A DNA stretch of 64,000 nt, taken from the NCBI GenBank assembly GCA_963793625.1, contig CAWCAT010000020.1:186001-250000 (forward strand), read 5' to 3'. This stretch comes from G963668605 sp963793625 (lineage in GTDB: Bacteria; Acidobacteriota; Terriglobia; Bryobacterales; Bryobacteraceae). Both the position numbers and the translations under genes were made by a program. Below, one piece after another: positions 55,756 through 64,000 of the stretch; positions within the stretch are counted from its first letter, which is position 1, and each line of letters starts with the position of its first letter. Under the pieces are notes generated by a model, which saw nothing but the letters and a program-made list of their open reading frames with translations, was not told the origin of the DNA and did no database searches.

Positions 55756-56512
55756 GTTTGCCAGGTGCCGGCAGGCGGAATTCGAACAGGCGGCTCGGGG
55801 AGTCTTCCGGAACCAGCAGGAGCCGGATGCCGCGAATAGCCATGCCTTCATTGGTGTAGGGGACGCCGCGACTGGTCTGGCCGGCGGTGATGCGCCGCGT
55901 CAAGCGCAGCGAAGGGTAATCCAACCAGTCGATGGCACCGGCGCGACCGGGCAGCAGACCTGCACCTATGAGGCGGTCATCCACGAACTTAAGATCCTGA
56001 TAGGCGTTCGGAGTCGGGTTGGCGACCTTGCGAAGTAGCCGTCCGCTGCGGTCCCACACGTAAAAATCGCGGCTGTCCCAGTTGGCGCCGATCAGCACAT
56101 CCGGGGCCACCGCGATGCAGCCGATGTGATCTGCCACCTCAAACTGGTACTCCAATTCCAGGGTGCGAGCACTTCTTCTCTGGATGACGCTGCTGCTGTT
56201 TCGACGGTATTCCGCAACCGGAACCCAGAGTGACTCGCCGTAGGCCGAAATGCCCCCAGGATGAAAGCGGTCGCCAGTTGCCACACTGACCTCTCGAATG
56301 TGTTTTCCGGTGTCCAGGGAGAATTCCTGCAGATAACCTTTGCGCTCGGCCTTGTTGACGGAAGTAACCCACAAACGGCGCTCATCGAAGTCGATGCCCT
56401 GTACGTGGTGAGTGTCACCCTGAAGGTCGATCGTCCGCACCAGCGTGAGATCCGACAGCGAGGCCGCCGTAAGGGAGCCAAGTGCAAGCAAGCTGATAGG
56501 GACGAAACGCAC
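55742..56512 (-). CDS. Exported beta-propeller-like protein (possibly DUF6454)
   Basis: 256 residues with a signal peptide (FVPISLLALGSLTAAS). Repeated strands with the W/Y-x-x-D pattern (VQGIDFDERRLWVTSVNKAE; GISAYGESLWVPVAEYRR; ANWDSRDFYVWDRSGRLLRK) suggest a propeller of about four or five blades. It resembles the DUF6454 family, but I cannot confirm that. It follows the small membrane protein gene on the same strand with a 3-base gap, so the two are probably an operon. Confidence 0.6.
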   Translation of the reverse strand: MRFVPISLLALGSLTAASLSDLTLVRTIDLQGDTHHVQGIDFDERRLWVTSVNKAERKGYLQEFSLDTGKHIREVSVATGDRFHPGGISAYGESLWVPVAEYRRNSSSVIQRRSARTLELEYQFEVADHIGCIAVAPDVLIGANWDSRDFYVWDRSGRLLRKVANPTPNAYQDLKFVDDRLIGAGLLPGRAGAIDWLDYPSLRLTRRITAGQTSRGVPYTNEGMAIRGIRLLLVPEDSPSRLFEFRLPAPGKPTFE

Positions 56513-56515
56513 GCT

Positions 56516-56929
56516 CTAAGGATACTCCCGCGCGCCGGAGACCAAACGCTGCTTCATAGCAGTTACACGCCAAATCGAAAAGAACAGCAGCGCCAATGAG
56601 AGCCAACTGAGCAGGGCGACGGCATTGGCGGCAAGATTCCCAGCGGTCTCGATTGGCCACCACTTCAAGTTATAGAAGTACTCTGGGATCCGGAGTATGG
56701 TTGAGTAACTCTCACGGATGCCTTTGGCGACAGTAAGGAAGCATAGCACCGCAGCTAACTTCCGAGTCCAGGCTCTGCCAAATGGCGCAGAATACTTCGC
56801 GAAGATCAGAAGGAAAGCAATCCAGGCAAAGATCGGCAGCATCTGCCAGACTGCCGTCAATACCCACTGCCGAGTTGAATCGATTTCAGGGCCGAAGCGT
56901 TGGAGCCCTGGAGGCGGCGCTTGGAGCAT
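56516..56929 (-). CDS. Small membrane protein of unknown function
   Basis: 137 residues with three clear membrane helices (MLPIFAWIAFLLIFAKY; KLAAVLCFLTVAKG; NAVALLSWLSLALLFFSIWR). The segment between helices two and three (ILRIPEYFYNLKWWPIETAG) is likely exposed. No family recognised. It is the first gene of a two-gene unit with the propeller-like gene, 3 bases apart. Confidence 0.55.
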   Translation of the reverse strand: MLQAPPPGLQRFGPEIDSTRQWVLTAVWQMLPIFAWIAFLLIFAKYSAPFGRAWTRKLAAVLCFLTVAKGIRESYSTILRIPEYFYNLKWWPIETAGNLAANAVALLSWLSLALLFFSIWRVTAMKQRLVSGAREYP

Positions 56930-56977
56930 GACTCCGACCCGGTATGACGTTATGTAACAGATCCGCGCGTACGTATA

Positions 56978-57133
56978 TGAGCACCGTCCTGAAGCCCGAC
57001 CACATTACGTCTTCAACGCCGGCCGGAAGCACTGAAGATTCGTGAATGCTTCGAGGGAATGCCGCTGAATGGCAAGCTGCACGTTAGCTCGAAGCCACCG
57101 ACACCGGATGAAATCAATCAGCTACGTCCGTAA
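56978..57133 (+). pseudogene. Unidentified C-terminal gene remnant
   Basis: Within the 233-base gap before the sulfatase gene, two frames give coding-like pieces: YEHRPEARPHYVFNAGR, then after a one-base slip near 57042 KIRECFEGMPLNGKLHVSSK and PPTPDEINQLRP to TAA 57131-57133. No start is visible. It looks like the last ~50 residues of a lost gene. I do not recognise the family. Confidence 0.25.
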
Positions 57134-57162
57134 AGTAATACAATTCCTCTTACGGAGAATTC

Positions 57163-58573
57163 ATGCAGAACATCAATCGCAGGAGCTTCCTGGGTGTTTC
57201 GGCGTTGGCGCCGTCGCTCGTTTCCGGGCAATCGCAGCGGAAGAAAACCGAACGTTCTATTCATCTCGATTGATGACTTGAACAACTGGATCGGATGCCT
57301 GAACGGGCATCCTGGGACGAAGACGCCGAATCTCGACCGCCTGGCCAGCGAAGGCGTACTCTTCACGCAAGCGCATTGCGCAGCGCCCGTGTGCAATCCG
57401 TCGCGCGCTGCGCTGATGACCGGCAAGCGGCCCTCCACTTCCGGCGTGTATGAAAATCAACAGCCGATGCGCAAGTCGAATGCGTTGAAGGACACCATCA
57501 CGCTGCCGCAGTATTTTCAGCAGCACGGCTACACCGCGGGGCGGTGGAAAGATTTATCACAGCGCTTATCCGGATCCGGAAAGTTGGCAGGAATACTTCC
57601 CGTCGCAGAAACAGAACAAACCACCCGACCCGTTACCGCCAATCGACCGATGAACGGCATCAAAGCCGGGAATTTCGATTGGGGTCCGCTGGATGTGACC
57701 GACAAGGACATGGGCGATTCGAAGGTGGTGGATTGGGTCAGCGCACAATTGCGCAAGCGACACACCAAGCCATTTTTTCTCGCTTGCGGAATTTTCAAAC
57801 CGCACCTGCCCTGGCACGTACCGCAGAAGTATTTCGACATGCATCCGTTCGACAAGATCGTGCTGCCAAACGTGAATGCGGATGATCTCAACGACGTCCC
57901 GCCAATCGGCCGCCATCTCGCGTTGCGCTCCGGCGATCACAAAAAAGTTCTCGCGCACAACAAGTGGAAGAAAGCCGTCCAGGCCTATCTCGCGGCAATT
58001 ACGTTTGCGGATGCGCAGGTGGGGCGTGTGCTCGAAGCATTGCGGCGCAGTGCATACGCGAAGAACACCGCAGTCGTTCTTTGGAGCGATCATGGTTGGC
58101 ACCTCGGCCAGAAACTGCATTGGCGCAAGTTCGCGCTCTGGGAAGAGGCCACGCACAACGTCTTCATGATCAAAGCGCCAGGAGTTACGAAAGCGGGTGG
58201 CCGCTGCAATCGTACGGTCAGCCTGATGGATACCTACCCCACGATGCTCGATATTTGCGGCGTGCCTGCGAAGCCGGGCTTGGAAGGGGTGAGCCTGCTA
58301 CCCTTGCTGAAAAATCCCAAGGCAGCCTGGGATCGCCCCGCCGTCACAACGTATCTGCGTGGTAATCATTCCGTCCGCAGTGAACGCTGGCGCTACATCC
58401 GCTATAACGACGGCACTGAAGAACTCTACGACCACTCGAATGATCCTCTCGAGTGGACCAATCTCGCGGGCAAACACGAATTCAATGCGATCAAGAAAGA
58501 TCATGCGAAATGGCTGCCCACCAGCGACGCCCCTGATTCGCCTGTGCAGCGCGGCGTCGACGAAATCGACTGA
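57163..58573 (+). CDS. Exported sulfatase (iduronate-2-sulfatase-like), frame-disrupted
   Basis: About 470 residues from ATG 57163, starting with a Tat-type signal (NINRRSFLGVSALAPSLVSG). A shift near 57245 leads into PNVLFISIDDLNNWIG. The formylglycine signature is CNPSRAALMTG (C-x-P-S-R); metal ligands lie in SIDD and in VLWSDHGWHLGQ. Between ~57540 and ~57645 the true frame is the alternative one, reading GGGKIYHSAYPDPESWQEYF, then the first frame resumes at RPMNGIKAGNFDWG. It hydrolyses sulfate esters of polysaccharides after activation by a formylglycine-generating enzyme, which is not encoded here. Confidence 0.85.
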
Positions 58574-58620
58574 GTGATAATCGCTGCGACCTCGGAAGCT
58601 TGCGTTGCATCTTGAGGACT

Positions 58621-59265
58621 GTGGAGGCAATCGCCGTACGAACTGCTCACGGACGAAGTAAAGGCGCACCGCAACGCAAATTTTGACATTTCGCCAACGC
58701 TGCTTAACCGTTGGTCGCCACGATCGATGACGGGTGAAGCGCTCAGCGACGAAGAATTGTTTCCACTCTTCGAAGCAGCCCGATGGGCGCCATCTTCCTT
58801 CAACAGTCAGCTTTGGAGGTTTATCATCGCCCGGCGGCAACACCCTGTCGAATTTGAGAAGTTCGTAGGACTTGCTCATGCCGGGGAACCAGTTGTGGGC
58901 CAAGGATGCGGCTGTCCCTCATCGTTGTTGCGTCAAGGAACACGTTTCGAATTCAACGATAAACCCGCGATCACACATGCATTCGACGCCGGAGCCGCGT
59001 GGGAGAACCTCGCGATCGAGGCAACGCTCCGGGGCTTGGTCGCGCATGGAATGCAAGGGTTTGATTACGACCGTGCAAAAGCTGAATTGCTGATTCCCGA
59101 CGAGTTCGAGGTACACGCGATGATAGCGATAGGCCGGCGTGGAAAGCGGAGAGAATTCTACCCGAAAAATTGCGGGCCATGGAACACCCGAATGCGCCGC
59201 CGCCCATTGCGCGAAATCGTATTTGAAGGAAGTTCTCTCAAACAATTCCGGAGTTGCCATTGTGA
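58621..59265 (+). CDS. Nitroreductase-family flavoprotein, frame-disrupted
   Basis: About 210 residues when rebuilt. The N-terminus reads SPYELLTDEVKAHRNANFDI, NRWSPRSMTGEALSDEE and LFEAARWAPSSFNSQLWRFI (FMN-binding Arg and Ser). Then the frame changes repeatedly between ~58870 and ~58950 (LMPGNQLWAKDAAV and LIVVASRNTF in other frames) before HAFDAGAAWENLAIEATLRG. Near 59150 it shifts again (LPEKLRAMEHPNAPP). I infer a stop at TGA 59263-59265. The exact start is unclear; GTG 58621 needs one more frame correction. Reduces nitro compounds or quinones with NAD(P)H. Confidence 0.65.
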
Positions 59266-59276
59266 AACATCTGAGC

Positions 59277-60177
59277 ATGGATATCATTCGCGTGGCCGGC
59301 GTTGCCGCTCAACGAGTGGGCGGACACCTGCGCAACGCTGCACATGTGGACGCAGATCGTCGGCAAGGTGAGGTTGGCGCTCAGCCCGCACGTAAACCAT
59401 TGGTGGGAAGCGCCGCTCTACGTCAGCGCCCGCGGGTTGACGACCACGGCGATACCATACGGCGAACGCGCGTTCGAAATCGAGTTCGACTTCATCGACC
59501 ACAATCTCGAAATCACGGGCCAGCGAACAGGACCACGAAATTCGTGCCGTTATATCCGCGCTCGGTTGCAGACTTCTATCGTGAAGTAATGGCGGTGTTG
59601 CACGCGATAGAAATCGATGTCAAGATCTGGCCCAAGCCAGTGGAGGTTACGGATCCGATCCCGTTCGCTGATGATTCGCAGCACGCCTCATATGATCCCG
59701 AATACGTCGGTCGATTCCATCGGATTTTGTTGCGCGCCGACACTGCTCTCAAGGAATTCCGTGGCAAATTCGTGGGGAAGGCGAGCCCGGTACATTTCTT
59801 CTGGGGCAGCTTTGATCTCGCGGCCACCCGCTTCTCCGGGCGTCGTGCTCCCGAACGGCAAGGGGCTGACCGATCACTCGTGAAGCGTATTCTCATGAGT
59901 GCAGCAGCGCAGGATTCTGGCCCGGCAGCGGTGACGTAAAGGGCTCCGGCATTTTACGCCTATGCTGCGCCCGAGCCAGAAGGCTATGCCAAGTATCCCA
60001 GTGGCGCCACCGTCGGCGTTTTATCATACCGGCCTGCGCGAATTCGTCCTGATGTACGACGATGTTCGTAGTACAGCAGCGCCCGAAACGCTGCTGCTGG
60101 ATTTCTTCCAAAGCACTTACGACGCCTGCGCCACGCTGGGGAACTGGGATCGCCGCGCGCTGGAAAGATCCGCATGA
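59277..60177 (+). CDS. DUF5996 family protein, frame-disrupted
   Basis: About 300 residues, read as WPALPLNEWADTCATLHMWT, LALSPHVNHWWEAPLYVSAR, then TTKFVPLYPRSVADFYREVM, EIDVKIWPKPVEVTDPIPFA, VGKASPVHFFWGSFDLAATR, and finally FYHTGLREFVLMYDDVRSTA and TLGNWDRRALE. Frame changes are needed near 59292, 59520, 59880, 59950 and 60005. The family is widespread beside nitroreductase- and DoxX-like genes, but its function is not known. ATG 59277 is 11 bases after the nitroreductase stop; the stop overlaps the DoxX start. Confidence 0.65.
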
Positions 60178-60583
60178 CGAGCAGAGCCAAGCAGCGTAGA
60201 CTGGGCGCTCCTCGCGGTGCGCCTCGGCTCGCGGCATCATCTTCGTCGCGCACGGTGCACAGGGGCTCTTCGGGGCTTTCGGAGGACCAGGACTTCAGCC
60301 CTCGTGCAAGATGATGGGGCCTGTCGGTTACCTCGTCGCAATCGGCAGAGTTCTTCGGAGGACTAGGACTGATCTTCGGGTTCCTTTCGCGTTTTTCCGC
60401 AGCCTCACTCATCGTGATAATGATTGGCGCAATTGTTAAGGTCCACGGAAAAACGGATTTTTCCTTGGCGAAAATCCTGGCTACGAGTACAATCTCGCGC
60501 TCATCGGACTTCTCGCGGCCGTGCTGATTGCAGGTCCGGGCCGAATCGCCATTGCACGCATGCTGCCGTTGTCGCGTTTTTAG
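60174..60583 (+). CDS. DoxX-family membrane protein, frame-disrupted
   Basis: About 135 residues from ATG 60174 (ATGA overlap with DUF5996) to TAG 60581-60583. Pieces in sequence: VDWALLAVRLG, then GIIFVAHGAQGLFGAFGGPG, MMGPVGYLVAIG, FFGGLGLIFGFLSRFSAASL (other frame after ~60345), IVIMIGAIVKVHGK, and ENPGYEYNLALIGLLAAVLI. These are the four helices of DoxX/SURF4-type proteins. Breaks lie near 60195, 60228, 60345 and 60450. Members act in redox or envelope stress; exact role unknown. Confidence 0.6.
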
Positions 60584-60624
60584 GACTGGGGAACTTTCCG
60601 CTGACTTGATCCGTATCCTGCAAC

Positions 60625-61947
60625 ATGACCTTCCGTCCAATCTTGCTCGCGTTGCTTTGTCTTGTTTCTGCGTTTGGCCAGCCCGCCTTTGAGGCGCAGG
60701 TGAAGTCGCATGTAGATGCGGGGGATTTCATCGGGTCGGTGCTGGTAGCCAAGGATGGCCAGGTACTTTACCGGAAAGCCTTCGGGATGGCGCAAGCGGA
60801 ATGGAGCATAGCAAATACTCCGGAGACCAAATTCCGCCTGGGGTCGATCACCAAGCAGTTCACGGCTGTGGCGGTCCTGCAACTGGTGGAACAGGGCAAG
60901 ATCAAGCTCGACGATCCGGTGAAGAAGTATTACGCCGATGCCCCGCCAGCTTGGGACGCAATCACAATTCACCATTTGTTGAACCACACTTCAGGGATTC
61001 CGAGTTACACGGGGCTGCCCAATTTCTTTGAGAAGTACGCCATGCAGCCGCTAAAGCCGGCTGAGATCGTGAAGCTGACGCAGGACAAGCCGCTTGAGTT
61101 TACGCCGGGCAGCAAGTTCAAGTACAACAACACCGGATACGTGTTGCTGGGGGCAATTCTCGAAACTGTAACGGGTAAGCCATACGGCGAGCATCTGCGA
61201 GACGTGATCTTCACCCCGCTTGGGATGAAGGACACGGGCTATGACGTGACAGCGACAATTCTGAAGAACCGGGCGGCTGGATATGAGCGCAAGGGAAAGG
61301 GACTGGAGAACGCGCGGTACTTGGACATGACCCTGCCGCATGCGGCCGGCTCGCTCTATTCGACTGTTGATGATCTATTGAAGTGGGACCAGGCCCTGTA
61401 CACGGAGAAGCTGATAACCGCAGCATCGCGAGAGAAGATGCTCACGCCGGGCTTGAATGGGTACGGCTATGGTTGGAACGTGAAACAGTGGGGCACACAT
61501 ACTGTCACTGAGCATGGCGGCGGAATTAATGGATTTTCAACCCATCTTTTGCGAGTGCCCGCTGAGAAGTTGCTGGTAGTCACCCTCGCCAACTTTTCCA
61601 CTCCAGGGGCCAGCAAACTGGCTCAGGAGTTGGCAAAGTTGGCTCTGGGGATACCTTTGCCTGTACCGCCGAAAGAGATTTCAGTTGCCCCCGAAAAGTT
61701 GCGGGAGTACCCGGGCGTGTATCAAGTTGATCCCAAGTTTTCGCTGACGGTGCGGAATGAAGGCGATCACTTGACCGTGCAAGGGACAGGACAGGGACCG
61801 GCCCAGGTGTTTGCTCAAGCTCCGGACAAATTTTTCTTGAAAGTTGTGGATGCGCAAGTGGAGTTCACGCGCGGTCCCGATGGAAAGGTCGACGGACTGA
61901 TACTGCATCAGAATGGCCGCGACATGAAGGCGCCGCGGCTCCCCTGA
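60625..61947 (+). CDS. Serine hydrolase, beta-lactamase/penicillin-binding-protein superfamily (class C-like)
   Basis: 440 residues, intact. Signal peptide (PILLALLCLVSAFG), then the SxxK motif SITKQF (RLGSITKQFTAVAVLQLVEQ), the Tyr motif YNNTGYVLLG, and EHGGGINGFS in place of KTG (HxG). The last ~100 residues look like the DUF3471-type beta domain that follows many such hydrolases. It may act as an esterase, D-aminopeptidase or peptidoglycan enzyme rather than an antibiotic-degrading beta-lactamase. Its own transcription unit, 42 bases after the DoxX gene. Confidence 0.9.
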   Translation: MTFRPILLALLCLVSAFGQPAFEAQVKSHVDAGDFIGSVLVAKDGQVLYRKAFGMAQAEWSIANTPETKFRLGSITKQFTAVAVLQLVEQGKIKLDDPVKKYYADAPPAWDAITIHHLLNHTSGIPSYTGLPNFFEKYAMQPLKPAEIVKLTQDKPLEFTPGSKFKYNNTGYVLLGAILETVTGKPYGEHLRDVIFTPLGMKDTGYDVTATILKNRAAGYERKGKGLENARYLDMTLPHAAGSLYSTVDDLLKWDQALYTEKLITAASREKMLTPGLNGYGYGWNVKQWGTHTVTEHGGGINGFSTHLLRVPAEKLLVVTLANFSTPGASKLAQELAKLALGIPLPVPPKEISVAPEKLREYPGVYQVDPKFSLTVRNEGDHLTVQGTGQGPAQVFAQAPDKFFLKVVDAQVEFTRGPDGKVDGLILHQNGRDMKAPRLP

Positions 61948-61952
61948 TTGCG

Positions 61953-63340
61953 TTAAGTGTAAATGAACTCCGCACTCGCAACACAGTCCAGCTGCGGGCG
62001 CAGGCGCACCCAGTGGGCAGAGAATCCAGGCTCGAAAATGTGCGCTTTATATCGTTCGGCTCCCGTGCTCACTGAGCCGTATTTGACCCACGAGCCATTG
62101 CCCAGGAAATCGATTTCGATGTCGAACACGGCTGCCTTGTCGGTCATCACGTGCAGCACTTTCTTATCGAAGCCCGTCATCAGAAACGGTTCTGAATACT
62201 GGTCCTTCTTGACCGCAGCCTTGCGCCACGGACCGCCCCAGCCCTGCGGCTTGCCCCAACTCCACAGGTCGTCTGTTTTCCCGAACCAGATTCCGGCCTG
62301 CGGCTGGCCGCTGACTGGATTGTTGTCCGCGTTGGGTGTAGTCTGATTTCCGCCCAGCGCGAGCAGGCCGCGAAACGCACAGTAATCCGGAATAATGCGT
62401 AGATGCTGGCAGACCGGCTTCACGCCCCAGATTGCGCCTTCGAAAGCGATCGGCTGCAGCTCATAGAACATGCCCTGAATGTCCATCATGAAATGCTCGG
62501 TCTCGACTTCGCGGATGCGCATCCACTCGGTTTGATAGGCGTGTTCGAAAGCATGGCTTGCCTTCGGCAACCGATAGCGCTGCCAGGTGCCCTTCACGAG
62601 CGCCGACATCAGCACGGACGATTCATCCCAACCCGAGCAGAAGAGCACGTTGCCCATGTCCATGCGGCCCGCGCAATCCATGTGCGGCTTGCGACTGAGC
62701 GCGCGCCAGGCTTTGCCATCGTACTCAAACAGCCCAGCTTCGTTTCGCCGTATTCGTAAAAGCCGTTATTGGCCGCGAGCACTCTGCCCTGCCCCGTGAA
62801 GCCGCCTTTGAAGTGGGGCCGCTTGCTGATCTTGAACTCCTTCACCAGGTCGACCACCAGCTTCGATTGCAGCGACGACATGTCCATCTCGAACAGCAGG
62901 CCTTCCATCGTCAGCATGTACACGAGATTGGCCGGATCGGTCAGATGCGACATGGTCGCGGTCAATCGATGATTGGCAAACTGGCTGAGGTATTTCCAAT
63001 TACCCTGCAGGTCAATAGCGTACGGCCCGATGATCATCTGATTCGACTGCTTGTGGACCCAACGATTCGCGTGCGTGCCGTTGTGAACATGTACGCGCTC
63101 GCCCTTAAGGTTCTCATCAATTCGATAGAGGCCGAGGCCCGACCCGGTCCTGCTCATGTGCGAGTTGTAGTTGACAGCCCAGAGCATGTCGGCCCACGGC
63201 ATGAGTGCGCCAATGCCGCTTTCCGAACGTATGGGACCGGTATCAGCCTTGATGCCGACATTTGGCAACCCAGGCGTGCGGGTCTGCGCGAGCGCGGAGC
63301 CCGCGGTCAACATTCCAAGCAAGTTACGTCGCGAAATCAC
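61953..63340 (-). CDS. Tat-exported protein of unknown function (frameshifted)
   Basis: About 460 residues. A twin-arginine signal (MISRRNLLGMLTAGSALAQT) starts at 63340. The body has propeller-like repeats with W and D (LMPWADMLWAVNYNSHMSRT; HNGTHANRWVHKQSNQMIIG; MLTMEGLLFEMD; QGMFYELQPIAFEGAIWGVK; QAGIWFGKTDDLWSWG). Two one-base slips near 62738 and 62697 separate the halves; between them the rebuilt reading is GLFEYDGKAW. No family recognised. Such proteins often sit beside Gfo/Idh oxidoreductases, as here (divergent, 74 bases between starts), which suggests a sugar-related job. Confidence 0.6.
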
Positions 63341-63414
63341 AGGATGTTCTCCCTCTGGTCTTAGATCATAGCGTAAGGTGATAGAGTGTTGGATTCGGGC
63401 TTACAGGAAGGTAA

Positions 63415-64000
63415 ATGATGAACGAAGACAGCGCTCTAGGGCGCAGACAATTCCTAAAGACTTCAGCGGTCGGGTTAGCCGGTGCGCCTGCACTGCTTTC
63501 ACAGCGAAATGCGAATGACCGGCTGGGCATTGCAATCATCGGAGTAGGGACCAGGGGCTACTATCTGCACAGCAAGATACAGGAATGTCCTAACGTCGAT
63601 GTCCGCGTGATTTGCGATCTATACGACAGCAATCTCAAGCGAGCCGAGAAGCAGAACGTAAACAAAAACGTTCAACTCACCAAAGATTGGGAGAAGGCCG
63701 TTTCTTCCAAAGACATCGATGCTGTAATCATCGCCACTCCTGACTTCTGGCACGCGCCGATGACCATTCGCGCGCGCTAACCTTAAAAAGCACGTCTACG
63801 TCGAAAAGGGACTCTGCCGAACGCTGGAAGAGGCCAAGGGAATCCGCAAGGCCGTCAAAGACAACAAGGTCGTGCTGCAGCTCGGCCATCATCAGAACAG
63901 CGATCCCACGTACATGAAGGCGCGCGAGATTTTTCAATCCGGGCAGCTCGGCAAAGTCACGCTCGCACGCACCTATATCGATCGAACGAATCCGTGGCCG
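63415..64000 (+). CDS. Tat-exported Gfo/Idh/MocA oxidoreductase, frameshifted, cut by window end
   Basis: Starts at ATG 63415 or 63418 behind AGGAAGG. A Tat signal (GRRQFLKTSAVGLAGAPALL) is followed by the NAD(P)-binding fold LGIAIIGVGTRGYYL, VICDLYDSNLKRAEK and DAVIIATPDFWHAPM. A slip in the CG-rich run near 63772-63778 creates a stop; the other frame continues NLKKHVYVEKGLCRTLEEAK and VVLQLGHHQNSDPTYM to the end of the window. Exported members oxidise or rearrange sugars and lie next to sulfatases and polysaccharide genes. The usual EKP is EKG here. Confidence 0.8.

Noticed and set aside
59984..60640. 218-residue frame on the minus strand
   Set aside because: It seems to be the longest frame here only because the plus-strand DUF5996 and DoxX genes are broken by indels; plus-strand family matches are much better.
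1..64000. CRISPR arrays, IS elements, rRNA genes, prophage modules
   Set aside because: No regularly spaced repeats, transposase motifs, rRNA-like segments or phage structural genes were seen on reading both strands.

Overview
The window looks like chromosomal DNA of a GC-rich Acidobacterium of the Solibacter/Bryobacterales type. The evidence is a Solibacter-style TIGR03437 C-terminal module, a 1,000-residue Oar-like TonB receptor with a carboxypeptidase-regulatory N-terminus, a PEP-CTERM protein, an ImuA/ImuB/DnaE2 mutasome, glycoside hydrolases (GH5, GH27, GH97), Tat-exported proteins and an arylsulfatase. This placement is inference from gene content; there is no rRNA or marker phylogeny here. 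I see one tRNA (Arg, CCG) and no CRISPR array, IS element or phage module.

Layout. 1-8.4 kb: a membrane glycosyltransferase end, a PEP-CTERM protein, gcdH, a TPR/outer-membrane-barrel protein overlapping a glycoside-hydrolase-like gene, and an HlyD-type adaptor, which may be an envelope or exopolysaccharide group. 8.5-16.4 kb: M14 carboxypeptidase, TonB receptor and an M23-like protein. 16.4-20 kb: ankyrin protein, a truncated alpha/beta hydrolase, ribA, a LytS-type kinase. 20-30.8 kb: methyltransferase, GH5, a membrane protein/XRE regulator pair behind a strong palindrome, imuA-imuB-dnaE2-nfo (DNA damage tolerance and repair) behind a GAAC-N7-GAAC box, and leuS. 30.8-37.6 kb: GH27, a glucarate-dehydratase-like enzyme, MFS exporter, zincin, two tandem thioredoxin-like proteins, tRNA-Arg. 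37.6-46.6 kb: PEP-CTERM remnant, hybrid histidine kinase, FHA/PBP fragments, SDR, OPT transporter, GH97 remnant. 46.6-54.7 kb: an MdtABC-like efflux set (one adaptor, two RND pumps). 54.7-56.9 kb: AbrB/Doc toxin-antitoxin pair, thioesterase, propeller-like and membrane proteins. 57-64 kb: sulfatase, nitroreductase, DUF5996, DoxX, serine hydrolase, Tat-exported unknown protein, Gfo/Idh oxidoreductase (cut by the window end).

A dominant feature is reading-frame damage. At least fifteen clearly recognisable genes, including the essential leuS, are split by single-base insertions or deletions, with normal protein sequence resuming in another frame. Some carry three that cancel. Four loci (alpha/beta hydrolase, imuA/imuB junction, FHA/PBP, GH97) also lack internal segments. 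Other long genes (RND pumps, OPT, GH27, MFS, hybrid kinase) are intact. I infer that most of this is assembly or sequencing error, so the disrupted genes are annotated over their full reconstructed span. Genes with only one or two damage points could be real pseudogenes.

The most interesting biology is the SOS-like operator at the mutasome, the palindrome in front of the XRE operon, the asymmetric proton-relay residues in the paired RND pumps, and the TPR-barrel/glycoside-hydrolase pair.
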